64,000 nt of DNA from Paludibacteraceae bacterium (GTDB lineage: Bacteria; Bacteroidota; Bacteroidia; Bacteroidales; Paludibacteraceae): the NCBI GenBank assembly GCA_024405875.1, contig JAKSOA010000002.1:80250-144249 (forward strand), given 5' to 3'. Numbering within the stretch: position 1 is the first letter of the stretch; the number at the start of each line of letters is the position of its first letter. A program made the translations under genes and the position numbers. Below the pieces are notes generated by a model, which searched no databases, was not told where the DNA came from, and was given only the letters and a program-made list of their open reading frames with translations. Positions 38,691-47,180 of the stretch are shown here, in pieces.

Positions 38691-40202
38691 CATCTCTTCC
38701 ATTGAGATTCCGCCGTGCTGAAAGGTGTCTTTGTAATATTGAACGTAATAGTTATAATTATTAGGATAGGCTATAAAGTTCTGATTATCAGCGAATATGT
38801 AAGTGCTGCTAAGGTTAGGGCAGGGTAGTCCGGCAATATCGGGCTTCTGCAGGGCAAGCACCTCTTTCTTGTCATACGCAAGGTTTTTGCCCACCTTGTA
38901 TCTTAGGTTCACATTAGTGGCCTTGTCACCAATAACCTTAATGGCGTTCTTAACCCTGATGGAGCCGTGGTCTGTTGTAAGCACAATCCTGACTTTCTGC
39001 TCTGAGAGTAGTTTGAATAACCCCGATATTGATGAGTGACGGAACCACGATTGTACAAGAGAGCGGTAAGCCGCCTCATCGGGGGCTAACTCACGGAAAA
39101 GTTTCACCTCTGTACGGGCGTGTGACAGCATATCAACAAAGTTGAATACCACCACGTTGAGGTCATTTGAGAGCAATCCCTTTACGCTTTCATTGTACTT
39201 CTCACCCGCCTGATTTGTGTTAATCTTATTATATGAGAATTTGTAGTTCTTGCGGAAACGCTCAATCTGAGTCTTAATAAGGGCCTCCTCATTAAGGTTC
39301 TTACCCTCGTCTTCCTCCTCATCAACCCAATATTGTGGGTACATACGTCGTATTTGAGCGGGCATCAAGCCTGAGAAGATGGCGTTACGTGAGTATTGGG
39401 TGGCGGTTGGCAGTATGCTGAAGAAAGTGGAGTCATCATCAAAGTTGAAAAGTCCGCTAATCTCTTTTTGAATAATGCGCCATTGGTCCTCACGCAAGTT
39501 GTCAATAAGTATGAAAAATACCTTCTCACCTTTGTCAAGCAGCGGGAATACCTTTGTCTTAAATATATCGGGACTCATTATGGGACGCTCACCGTTCTCC
39601 ATCCACCTCTCATAGTTCTTACGTATGTACTTGCAGAACTGAGAGTTAGCCTCAGTCTTCTGCATTTGTAGTAACTCGTCCATTCCGTTGCCAGCCTCAT
39701 CAAGTTGCATCTCCCAATAAATCAGGTTATTATAAACCTTCTGCCAATCAGAGGCATTGAGAGACTCATTAATCTGCATTCCAATTTTTGAGAACTCTGA
39801 CTGATAACTTGATGTGGTCTTCTCCTCAATTATCTCCTGAGCGTGCACCACCTTTTTAATTGACATAAGAATCTGGTGAGGGTTCACAGGCTTTATGAGG
39901 TAGTCAGAAATCTTCTGACCTATAGCCTCTTCCATAATATTCTCCTCCTCACTCTTTGTTATCATTACAACAGGCAGGGCAGGTTGCAGTTTCTTAATCT
40001 CAAGCAGGGTTTGCAGTCCGCTAAGACCAGGCATATTCTCATCAAGGAACACGACATCAAAATTTTTCTCCTGACAAGCGTCAATGGCGTCTTGTCCACT
40101 TACTACGGGTGTTACAGCGTAACCCTTCTGCTCTAAAAAAATTATATGCGGCTTCAGCAAATCTATCTCATCGTCCGCCCAAAGAATATTAATCATAATC
40201 AA
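38652..40202 (-). CDS. porX: T9SS response regulator PorX (receiver plus PglZ/alkaline phosphatase domain)
   Basis: 516 residues. The N-terminal CheY-type receiver has acidic residues in LWADDEIDLLKPH, the phosphoacceptor region DVVFLDENMPGLSGLQTL, MITKS and the switch lysine in LIKPVNPHQI. The C-terminal PglZ/alkaline-phosphatase-superfamily domain has VFFILIDNLREDQW, FFSILPTATQYSRNAIFSGLMP and LTTDHGSIRV (metal-ligand regions). This two-domain build is that of PorX, which with the kinase PorY and sigma factor SigP controls type IX secretion in Porphyromonas and related bacteria. The start may be the third codon (40196). gtrA lies upstream on the same strand. Confidence 0.88.
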   Translation of the reverse strand: MIMINILWADDEIDLLKPHIIFLEQKGYAVTPVVSGQDAIDACQEKNFDVVFLDENMPGLSGLQTLLEIKKLQPALPVVMITKSEEENIMEEAIGQKISDYLIKPVNPHQILMSIKKVVHAQEIIEEKTTSSYQSEFSKIGMQINESLNASDWQKVYNNLIYWEMQLDEAGNGMDELLQMQKTEANSQFCKYIRKNYERWMENGERPIMSPDIFKTKVFPLLDKGEKVFFILIDNLREDQWRIIQKEISGLFNFDDDSTFFSILPTATQYSRNAIFSGLMPAQIRRMYPQYWVDEEEDEGKNLNEEALIKTQIERFRKNYKFSYNKINTNQAGEKYNESVKGLLSNDLNVVVFNFVDMLSHARTEVKLFRELAPDEAAYRSLVQSWFRHSSISGLFKLLSEQKVRIVLTTDHGSIRVKNAIKVIGDKATNVNLRYKVGKNLAYDKKEVLALQKPDIAGLPCPNLSSTYIFADNQNFIAYPNNYNYYVQYYKDTFQHGGISMEEMIIPIITMSPKTS

Positions 40203-40233
40203 TTAATAATTAACATCATATTCGTCTTTAGAA

Positions 40234-40270
40234 TACTATTCCTTTAGGATTTAATCCTAAAGGAATAGTA
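40234..40270 (-). terminator. Perfect palindrome at the end of gtrA
   Basis: Arms of 17 bases (TACTATTCCTTTAGGAT and its exact complement) around a TTA loop, spanning the gtrA stop codon. No strong T-run follows on the minus strand, so it may be a weak terminator, an RNA-stability hairpin or a processing site between gtrA and porX. Confidence 0.6.
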
Positions 40271-40714
40271 CTTCTGTGATAAATAACTGAAAATTGTTGT
40301 AAATATTGTTGTAATCATCTTTGAAGGTGTGGCCCAGAAGCCGCAAACCTCGCAGAAGAATTTCATACAGAAGTAGGATATAAAAAAGTTGGCTATAAGA
40401 ATTAAGGCGTATCTGTAAAGTTGACGGTGAACCTGAACCGTTGAACCGTTGAATGTTATATATTTTGAGAGCAGAAACCCTATGGTAAATGTAATGGGCG
40501 TTACTATTATGAGTGAGGCGATAGGGGCGGAGATGACCACAAATCCAAGGTCAATCATCTGTTTTGCCACTATGTAGTTGTATATAATAAAGTAAAGAAA
40601 CCAATCAGAGAGTGTGTTGATGGTTCCGCAAGCCAGATAATGATAAACCTCCCTGTTTAAGAAATTGCTAAACAGGGGGTAGAAGAAGTCTAGTATTTTC
40701 TTTATAATATGCAT
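40244..40714 (-). CDS. GtrA-like membrane protein
   Basis: 156 residues with four membrane spans and the usual GtrA start: FLNREVYHYLACGTINTLSDWFLYFIIYNY. The family moves or helps to flip polyprenyl-phosphate sugars for glycan modification and often sits beside GT-C enzymes. It is separated by about 40 bases from porX. A TGAACCGT-type tandem repeat (about 40433-40456) lies within its coding sequence. The 110 bases upstream towards recQ hold only short hairpins. Confidence 0.8.
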   Translation of the reverse strand: MHIIKKILDFFYPLFSNFLNREVYHYLACGTINTLSDWFLYFIIYNYIVAKQMIDLGFVVISAPIASLIIVTPITFTIGFLLSKYITFNGSTVQVHRQLYRYALILIANFFISYFCMKFFCEVCGFWATPSKMITTIFTTIFSYLSQKYYSFRIKS

Positions 40715-40825
40715 TATAAATAGTGAATAGTTCCTCCCTTGTTACGTCTTTGCTTCGCAAATCCGTGATTAAAGGCTTCGGCTCACCATAATAAACCAAG
40801 GTTTCTTCTGGGTTCGCCTCGCACT

Positions 40826-43009
40826 TTAATTTCCCATTTCAGAAATAAACTTCAGCCTAACCAGACGTATGTCCGCCTCTGTTATGTCTCCGCCAAGTTC
40901 GGTCATTGCGTCACTTATGCTGTCGTGGGGAGCGGTACGCAGGTAGTCATAGATATCAGCCGCTATATCGGGGTCCATATCGTCCTCAATCATATAACTT
41001 ATGTTAATCTTGGTGCCTGAGTTGACTATGGCCTCAAGTTCATCAAGCAGTTCATCAAGTTCAAGGCTCTTTGAAGTGGCTATATCCTCAAGGCTTACAC
41101 GGCGGTCAATAAGATGAATTATGTCAATCTTCTGCTGTGACTGCTTTGCCGTTGTGCGGACGCGCATATCAATAGGCCGCTCTATCTCATTCTCATCAAC
41201 GTGTCTCTTTATGAGTTCCACAAACTCCTTACCATAACGCTGTGCCTTGCCCGCTCCTACTCCGGGAATGTTTTGCAGTTCCTCAATGGTGATAGGATAG
41301 GTTGTTGCCATTGCCTCAAGAGATGGGTCTGAGAATATTATGTAAGGTGGCAGTTCCTTATGCAGGGCAATCTTCTTCCGCAAATCCTTAAGCATAGTGT
41401 ATAGCACCTCATCGGCGGCACCGGAGCCACCGCTACGGCTTGTTTGAACCACCTCATCTTCCTCATCATACTCATTATCCTTAATAATCATAAAGGTGGT
41501 AGGATTTGTCAGGAACGCTCTTCCGCTCTCCGTAACCTTAAGCAGTCCGTAGTTCTCTATCTCCTTGTCAATGAACTTTGCTATCATTCCCTGGCGTATG
41601 ACCGCTTTCCATACGCACTCACTCTCCTTCTCCCCGATGCCATACTGTTCCAAATCATCGTGGTGATAGGCTTTGACGGTGGAGGTGTCCTTACCCATAA
41701 TAACATCAATTATGTGGTCTGCCTTGAACTTCTCCTTTACGGCAATAATAGTCTCTAATACTGTGCACAGAAGGTCTTGACCGTCAATCTGTTTTTTAGG
41801 GTTGAGGCAGTTGTCACAGTTGCCGCAGTTATCCTCTCCATATTCCTCTCCAAAGTAGTGGAGCAATAGTTTGCGGCGGCAGATGTTTGACTCTGCATAG
41901 GCGGCTGTCTCAGCAATCAGTTGCTTGCCAATCTCCTGCTCAGAAACGGGTTTGCCTTGCATAAACTTCTCAAGTTTCTCAAGGTCTTTGTCAGAGTAGA
42001 AGGCTATGCACTGACCCTCACCACCATCTCTACCGGCTCTGCCCGTCTCCTGATAGTAGCCCTCAAGGCTTTTAGGCATATCATAGTGTATTACAAAGCG
42101 GACGTCGGGCTTGTCAATACCCATACCAAAGGCTATGGTTGCAACTATAACCTGAATCCTCTCCATAAGGAAGTCATCTTGGTTCTTAGTGCGCTCCGCT
42201 GAGTCCATACCAGCGTGATACGCCATAGCGTTTATTCCGTTCACTCTCAGTGTCTCTGCCAAATCCTCCACTTTCTTACGGCTCAGGCAGTAGATTATAC
42301 CCGATTTGCCCTCTTGTGCTTTCAGGAATTTTATAATGTCACGGTCAATGTTCTGGGTCTTAGGGCGTACCTCATAGTAGAGGTTGGGGCGGTTGAATGA
42401 TGACTTGAAGACTGTGGCGTTGTTCATTACCAATGTCTTCTGAATATCGTGCTGTACCTTTGGTGTGGCTGTAGCCGTGAGGGCTATTACAGGTGCCTCC
42501 CCAATCTGTTGTATTATAGGGCGTATGCGGCGGTACTCAGGGCGGAAATCGTGCCCCCACTCTGATATACAGTGTGCCTCATCTACCGCATAGAATGATA
42601 TTTTAATACCTCTTAAGAAATTTATGTTCTCCTCCTTTGTCAGTGACTCCGGTGCCACATATAGAAGTTTTGTCTTGCCGCTCTTCACATCTCTCTTCAC
42701 CTCATCTATGGCTGTTTTAGTAAGTGATGAGTTAATGAAGTGCGCCACTCCGTCCTCTTCAGAGAATGAACGCATTGCGTCCACCTGATTCTTCATAAGT
42801 GCTATGAGGGGTGAGATGACAATAGCCATACCCTCCATAAGGAGTGACGGCAGTTGGTAACATAATGACTTGCCTCCGCCTGTGGGCATAAGTACAAAGG
42901 TATCCTTCCCAGCCAACAGGTTCTCTATTATCGCCTCCTGATTGCCTTTGAAGGCGTCAAACCCGAAGTGTAGTTTTAAAGCGTCAAGTAAAAAAGTGTT
43001 TTTAGCCAT
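40826..43009 (-). CDS. recQ: ATP-dependent DNA helicase RecQ
   Basis: 727 residues. Helicase motifs: Walker A MPTGGGKSLCYQLP near 39, the DEAH box AVDEAHCISEWGHDFRPEYR near 138, and the C-terminal helicase motif QETGRAGRDGGEGQ near 322. A zinc-binding cysteine set follows (CRRKLLLHYFGEEYGEDNCGNCDNC), then RQC and HRDC domains (SLEAMATTYPITIEELQNIPGVGAGKAQRYG). It unwinds recombination and replication intermediates. It lies four bases after clpX in the tig-clpP-clpX-recQ order usual in Bacteroidetes. Confidence 0.96.
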   Translation of the reverse strand: MAKNTFLLDALKLHFGFDAFKGNQEAIIENLLAGKDTFVLMPTGGGKSLCYQLPSLLMEGMAIVISPLIALMKNQVDAMRSFSEEDGVAHFINSSLTKTAIDEVKRDVKSGKTKLLYVAPESLTKEENINFLRGIKISFYAVDEAHCISEWGHDFRPEYRRIRPIIQQIGEAPVIALTATATPKVQHDIQKTLVMNNATVFKSSFNRPNLYYEVRPKTQNIDRDIIKFLKAQEGKSGIIYCLSRKKVEDLAETLRVNGINAMAYHAGMDSAERTKNQDDFLMERIQVIVATIAFGMGIDKPDVRFVIHYDMPKSLEGYYQETGRAGRDGGEGQCIAFYSDKDLEKLEKFMQGKPVSEQEIGKQLIAETAAYAESNICRRKLLLHYFGEEYGEDNCGNCDNCLNPKKQIDGQDLLCTVLETIIAVKEKFKADHIIDVIMGKDTSTVKAYHHDDLEQYGIGEKESECVWKAVIRQGMIAKFIDKEIENYGLLKVTESGRAFLTNPTTFMIIKDNEYDEEDEVVQTSRSGGSGAADEVLYTMLKDLRKKIALHKELPPYIIFSDPSLEAMATTYPITIEELQNIPGVGAGKAQRYGKEFVELIKRHVDENEIERPIDMRVRTTAKQSQQKIDIIHLIDRRVSLEDIATSKSLELDELLDELEAIVNSGTKINISYMIEDDMDPDIAADIYDYLRTAPHDSISDAMTELGGDITEADIRLVRLKFISEMGN

Positions 43010-43013
43010 AGTT

Positions 43014-44231
43014 TTATTTTACGTTAGCTTTGGAAATCTTCTCCTCCGCAATCTGTTTTGTTATGTGTAGTTCATTGGTTTGCATTGACGGCACCTCATA
43101 CATAAAGTCAATCATAACACTCTCTGCAAGTGAACGCAGTCCGCGTGCACCTAACTTGAACTCAATGGCCTTGTCAACAATGTAGTCAAGTGCCTCATCT
43201 TCAAACACAAGCCTCACTCCGTCCATCTTGAAGAGTTTCTCATACTGCTTGGTTATTGCATTCTTAGGTTCTGTAAGTATGCGTCTCAGAGCCTCACGGT
43301 CAAGAGGGTCAAGGTGGGTAACAATAGGCAGACGGCCTATAATCTCAGGAATGAGTCCGAATGACTTGAGGTCTTGAGGGGTTATGTACTGAATCATATT
43401 CTCCTTGTCCACCTTCTGTGTCTTGGCGCTTGCGCCATATCCTACAAGGCGTGTGTTAAGACGCGCCCCTATCTTCTGCTCTATGCCTGAGAAGGCACCT
43501 CCGCATATAAAAAGAATGTTCTGCGTGTTTACGGGAATCATCTTCTGCTCAGGGTGCTTCCTGCCACCTTGTGGCGGAACATTCACAACAGAGCCCTCAA
43601 GCAGTTTCAGCAGACCTTGCTGTACGCCCTCCCCGCTTACGTCGCGGGTAATGGAAGGATTGTCACCCTTGCGTGCTATCTTGTCAATCTCATCAATAAA
43701 GACTATGCCACGCTCAGCCGCCGCCACATCATAGTCAGAGACTTGAAGCAAACGGGTAAGTATGCTCTCAATATCCTCTCCCACATAGCCAGCCTGAGTA
43801 AGCACAGTGGCGTCAACTATTGTGAAAGGCACATTAAGTTTCTTTGCTATTGTCTTGGCAAGCAGAGTCTTACCTGTGCCGGTGGAGCCTATCAGTATTA
43901 TGTTTGACTTCTCTATCTCAATGTCATCATTCTTGCGGTCTTGTAGCAGACGCTTGTAGTGGTTATAGACAGCAACGCTGAGGCTCTTCTTGGCATCATC
44001 CTGACCTATGACATAACTGTCAAGGAACTCTTTAAGTTCCTTTGGCTTAGGCAGTTCATTTAGCGTTACGTCAAATTTTGATTTTTTTTGCGTATGCTCC
44101 TGAACTATTTCAGAGGCTCGCTCCACGCAGTCACTGCAAATATTCCCGGTGGCTCCGTATATAAGAAACGGAACCTCTTTCTCACTTCTGCCGCAGAAAC
44201 TGCAGCGTTCCTCTATCTTTTTTTGTGGCAT
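43014..44231 (-). CDS. clpX: ATP-dependent protease ATP-binding subunit ClpX
   Basis: 405 residues. The N-terminal zinc domain is CSFCGRSEKEVPFLIYGATGNICSDC. AAA+ motifs: Walker A GSTGTGKTLLAKT near 115, Walker B GIVFIDEIDKIARK near 180 and sensor-2 GARGLRS near 370; the pore loop is in AGYVGEDI. It unfolds substrates for ClpP. Its start ATG shares one base with the clpP stop (TAATG), so the two are coupled. Confidence 0.97.
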   Translation of the reverse strand: MPQKKIEERCSFCGRSEKEVPFLIYGATGNICSDCVERASEIVQEHTQKKSKFDVTLNELPKPKELKEFLDSYVIGQDDAKKSLSVAVYNHYKRLLQDRKNDDIEIEKSNIILIGSTGTGKTLLAKTIAKKLNVPFTIVDATVLTQAGYVGEDIESILTRLLQVSDYDVAAAERGIVFIDEIDKIARKGDNPSITRDVSGEGVQQGLLKLLEGSVVNVPPQGGRKHPEQKMIPVNTQNILFICGGAFSGIEQKIGARLNTRLVGYGASAKTQKVDKENMIQYITPQDLKSFGLIPEIIGRLPIVTHLDPLDREALRRILTEPKNAITKQYEKLFKMDGVRLVFEDEALDYIVDKAIEFKLGARGLRSLAESVMIDFMYEVPSMQTNELHITKQIAEEKISKANVK

Positions 44232-44908
44232 TATTTGTTCTGTTTAATTAAAACCTCATCAATCATACCGTATGCCTTAGCCTCCTCAGCGGTCATCCAA
44301 TAGTCACGGTCAGAGTCCTTCTCAATCTGCTCAAATGTGTTGCCTGAGTGCTCAGCAATGATTGTGTACAACTCTTTTTTGAGTTTCTGAATCTCACGTG
44401 CTGTAATCTCAATATCTGAAGCCTGACCCTGAGCGCCGCCCATAGGCTGGTGAATCATTATGCGTGAGTGTTTGAGTGCGGAGCGTTTGCCTTTTGCCCC
44501 CGCTGTCATCAGAACAGCACCCATTGAAGCCGCCATACCGGTGCAGATGGTTGCCACGTCACTCTGTATGAACTGCATAGTGTCATAGATGCCAAGACCT
44601 GCGTAAACACTTCCGCCAGGAGTGTTCAGGTATATTGATATATCCTTGCCAGGGTCTGCTGAATCAAGATAGAGCAGTTGCGCTTGTATTACATTGGCGG
44701 TGTAGTCATCTATTTGTGTGCCAAGGAATATTATACGGTCCATCATCAGACGTGAGAACACGTCCATCTGAGCCACATTCAGTTGGCGTTCCTCTATTAT
44801 TGTAGGATTAATGTAACTGTAGCCGCTTGTTATCTTCATATAATCATCAAGGGCAAGTGAATTCATTCCCAAATGCTTGGTAGCAAAATCTTTAAATTCG
44901 TTTTTCAT
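44231..44908 (-). CDS. clpP: ATP-dependent Clp protease proteolytic subunit ClpP
   Basis: 225 residues. The catalytic Ser lies in [13 protein letters not shown] and the His in [34 protein letters not shown] is the usual strand-turn. It forms the tetradecameric chamber with ClpX. A promoter -7 element lies 24 bases upstream, just after the tig terminator. Confidence 0.96.
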   Translation of the reverse strand: MKNEFKDFATKHLGMNSLALDDYMKITSGYSYINPTIIEERQLNVAQMDVFSRLMMDRIIFLGTQIDDYTANVIQAQLLYLDSADPGKDISIYLNTPGGSVYAGLGIYDTMQFIQSDVATICTGMAASMGAVLMTAGAKGKRSALKHSRIMIHQPMGGAQGQASDIEITAREIQKLKKELYTIIAEHSGNTFEQIEKDSDRDYWMTAEEAKAYGMIDEVLIKQNK

Positions 44909-44931
44909 ATACTATAATTTAATATGCGAGA

Positions 44932-44939
44932 CAAATATA
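44932..44939 (-). promoter_or_regulatory. -7 element of the clpP promoter
   Basis: On the minus strand TATATTTG (TAnnTTTG). TTTG at 44957-44960, 17 bases upstream, may be the -33 box; it lies in the loop of the tig terminator. Confidence 0.55.
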
Positions 44940-44941
44940 AT

Positions 44942-44980
44942 AAAAAAAGCGAGAGTCAAACCCTCGCTCATCATTTTTTA
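44942..44980 (-). terminator. Terminator of tig
   Basis: On the minus strand AGCGAG...CTCGCT stems (44948-44953 with 44963-44968), flanked by A and T runs, with TTTTTTTA directly after. It ends tig transcription ahead of the clpP promoter. Confidence 0.75.
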
Positions 44981-45013
44981 TGAAAATTTGTTGAAATGTG
45001 CCTGTTTCAGCCT

Positions 45014-46369
45014 TTAATTTTGAAAGAATTTGTTAAAATCCTCAAAACTTACGGTCTTGTCAGTCATTGTAACCTTCTCTTTCAAAATCTCCATAACCTT
45101 GTTCTCAAAGGCACGCTCAGTGGCAGCCTTTCTGCCATCTTTGTTCTCAAGCATCTCCTTGACATAGTTTGCAAGAATGTCATCAGGAACGCTCAGCATA
45201 CCATATTGGGCGAACTGTGCCGCAGCCTGTTTCTTAGCCACCGCCTCTATGTCAGCCTTCTCAATCTTAACGCCGGCGTCTTTGGCTGTTTTATCCTTGA
45301 ACAGTTGCCATTTAAGGTCATCAAGCATCTTTGAGAACTCAGACTCTATTTTGTCATCGGTCATATCCTTGTTAGCCTCCTTTAACCAGCGTTTCAGGAA
45401 ATCCTCAGGGAACTTGACATCTTTAAGACTCTCAATAATAAGTGAGCGCATATCAAGTATGAACTTAATGTCAGAGTCAGCCACAAACTGTTTCTGAAGG
45501 TCAGCCTTGATTCTTGCCTCAAACTCATCAACACTCTTTACGGCATCTTTGCCAAAACAGTTGTCAAAGAACTCCTGGTCCATCTCAGCCTGAGCAAAAC
45601 GTGTAATCTCCTTAATGGTGAACTTAACGTCAGACTTAAACTCCTTAGCCGCCTCTTTCTCAATCTTGAGCAGTGATGAAAGTTCAACCTCATTACCGTC
45701 AAAAGCCTTTGATGGGTTGAAATTAAAACTCTCACCAATCTTCTTGCCGGCGCACTTTTTCTGCTCAGCGGCGTTTTTCATATATGTAGGGCTTATCATA
45801 GCGTTCTCCACCACTATGCCGCCCTCTTTAACATTTCCTTCCCCATCAAGTTCAAGCAGGTCACCCTTAATTACATCTTTATCCTCAGTTGCCTCAGCCT
45901 TCACATACTTGCCAAAGCGTCCACGATATGATGCCGTCTGCTGGTCAATCATCTTCTTGTCAACATCTATTGTATAGTAGTTGAGTTTGTTCTTCTTTGA
46001 GAGTTCAACAGTAACATCAGGGGCTATTGCAATATCAAATGAGAATGCGAACTCATTACCCTCAATAAGTTCAGGAGCCTGATAGCCTACCGTAGGCAGC
46101 GGCTCACCAAGAATATCAATCTTATTATCAGTAATGTGCTTGTAAAGAGCCTCAGAAATAAGTTTGTTAACCTCCTCAGCAAGGAAAGAGTCACCAAATC
46201 TCTTCTTGATAAGAGATACAGGAACCGTTCCAGGACGGAAACCTGGCATATTGGCCTTTCTTCTGTAATCCTTGATTGCTTTCTCTACCGCCGGATTATA
46301 ATCTTCCGGTGTTACTGTTACCAGCAGTGTTGCGTTTACCGCGTCTTGATTGTTTTGAAGAACGTTCAT
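45014..46369 (-). CDS. tig: Trigger factor
   Basis: 451-residue ribosome-associated chaperone and prolyl isomerase. The ribosome-binding signature is in the N-terminal domain, KANMPGFRPGTVPVSLIKKRFG (residues about 38-59; G-F-R-x-G-x-x-P). The middle PPIase-like region is divergent, as is usual in Bacteroidetes, and is followed by a long helical, Lys/Asp-rich C-terminal domain. The leader carries TTCACCGA-type tandem repeats. Confidence 0.92.
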   Translation of the reverse strand: MNVLQNNQDAVNATLLVTVTPEDYNPAVEKAIKDYRRKANMPGFRPGTVPVSLIKKRFGDSFLAEEVNKLISEALYKHITDNKIDILGEPLPTVGYQAPELIEGNEFAFSFDIAIAPDVTVELSKKNKLNYYTIDVDKKMIDQQTASYRGRFGKYVKAEATEDKDVIKGDLLELDGEGNVKEGGIVVENAMISPTYMKNAAEQKKCAGKKIGESFNFNPSKAFDGNEVELSSLLKIEKEAAKEFKSDVKFTIKEITRFAQAEMDQEFFDNCFGKDAVKSVDEFEARIKADLQKQFVADSDIKFILDMRSLIIESLKDVKFPEDFLKRWLKEANKDMTDDKIESEFSKMLDDLKWQLFKDKTAKDAGVKIEKADIEAVAKKQAAAQFAQYGMLSVPDDILANYVKEMLENKDGRKAATERAFENKVMEILKEKVTMTDKTVSFEDFNKFFQN

Positions 46370-46380
46370 AGTCTATTAAT

Positions 46381-46416
46381 GTTGGTGAATCGGTTAATCG
46401 GTGAACCGGTGAATCG
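46381..46416. repeat. Short tandem repeat in the tig leader, unit GGTGAATC
   Basis: Four to five units of GGTGAATC/GGTTAATC/GGTGAACC, the complement of the TTCACCGA tracts at 8.6 and 32.4 kb. The ~110 bases beyond it (to 46527) hold no gene, only a GC-rich CCCTGCCC-TAA-GGGCGGGG hairpin near 46480. Confidence 0.75.
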
Positions 46417-46527
46417 ATTCTTTGTTTAGTTAATCTAAAAGAAAGCACCCTTACGGAGCAACATTTGTTGCGACTAAGCCCTGCCCTAAGGGCGGGGTTT
46501 GGGGTGGGGTAAAACCACGTGCGTTAG

Positions 46528-46565
46528 CACTAAAAAAGTGAAACTCAAGTTTCACTTTTTTAGTG
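46528..46565 (-). terminator. Terminator of tRNA-Leu
   Basis: A perfect inverted repeat of 18 bases per arm (CACTAAAAAAGTGAAACT, 46528-46545, and its complement 46548-46565) with T-run, starting at the tRNA 3' end. It is symmetrical and so could work on both strands. Confidence 0.85.
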
Positions 46566-46645
46566 CGGATGACGGGACTCGAACCCACACGTCGCAAGAC
46601 ACTAGATCCTAAGTCTAGCGCGGCTACCAATTACGCCACATCCGC
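46564..46645 (-). tRNA. tRNA-Leu (anticodon UAG)
   Basis: 82 bases on the minus strand. The acceptor stem is GCGGATG/CATCCGC (7 bp, A discriminator). The D-loop contains AATTGGTAG. The anticodon stem CTAGA/TCTAG encloses CTTAGGA, giving anticodon TAG. A long variable arm (class II) is followed by the T-loop GGTTCGAGTCC. CCA is not encoded. It reads CUA and probably other CUN codons. Confidence 0.95.
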
Positions 46646-46655
46646 TTTGGGACTG

Positions 46656-46686
46656 CAAAGATAAAACACATTTTTATATTAGCAAA
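46656..46686 (-). promoter_or_regulatory. Promoter of tRNA-Leu
   Basis: On the minus strand TTTG (46683-46686), a 19-base spacer and TATCTTTG (46656-46663), ten bases before the mature tRNA 5' end. Confidence 0.75.
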
Positions 46687-46695
46687 ATTTTTTTT

Positions 46696-46995
46696 TTACG
46701 CCTCAAAATCAAGGCAGGAGCGCACCTCAGTGTAGGGGCGGACACGGGTGTTTGCCACCTCCACGTGTTTAGGGTGCACGGAATAGCCCTTCAGAGCCTC
46801 AAAATCAGTGAATGATGACTCAAGCATAACATCAGCGTTAGAGGTCTCCAGACCGTTAGTATGCACCTTAATGTCAACTATGCCGGGCACCTGACCCTTC
46901 AGACCCTCCAGCCCCTCTTTAATAGATGCCTTAACACTCTGTCTCTCTTCTGCGGAAAGTTCTTTCAACTTCCATAAAATAATGTGTCGTACCAT
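46696..46995 (-). CDS. Dabb-family (stress-responsive A/B barrel) protein
   Basis: 99 residues, a dimeric alpha-beta barrel fold. The N-terminus MVRHIILWKLKE and the segments LEGLKGQVPGIVDIKVHTN and DFEALKGYSVHPKHVEV are typical of Dabb proteins. The family covers cyclases, monooxygenase-like and stress proteins, so the actual role is unknown. It has its own -7 element upstream. Confidence 0.85.
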   Translation of the reverse strand: MVRHIILWKLKELSAEERQSVKASIKEGLEGLKGQVPGIVDIKVHTNGLETSNADVMLESSFTDFEALKGYSVHPKHVEVANTRVRPYTEVRSCLDFEA

Positions 46996-47044
46996 ATATA
47001 TAATAATGTGTAAATATTAAATAAGGTGTGATGTAAAAACTGTG

Positions 47045-47052
47045 CAAATATA
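47045..47052 (-). promoter_or_regulatory. -7 element of the Dabb gene promoter
   Basis: On the minus strand TATATTTG (TAnnTTTG), 50 bases before the ATG. No clear -33 box is seen. The rest of 46996-47180 contains no gene except the out-of-frame remnant of the RhuM gene's C-terminus near 47140-47200. Confidence 0.5.
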
Positions 47053-47180
47053 CACAAAAATGTTAAAAATTGTTAAAAATCAGTGTTTGTAGCAAATTTT
47101 CTCACTCCCTGACAAATAAATTAAGTCTTTCAGAATCTTATCTTAGGAACCTGTCGTGGTCATTCTTAATCTCTAACATT

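Noticed and set aside
38652-40202. BREX/Pgl phage-defence gene, because of the PglZ domain
   Set aside because: The N-terminal receiver and overall build are those of PorX; no other BREX gene is adjacent.
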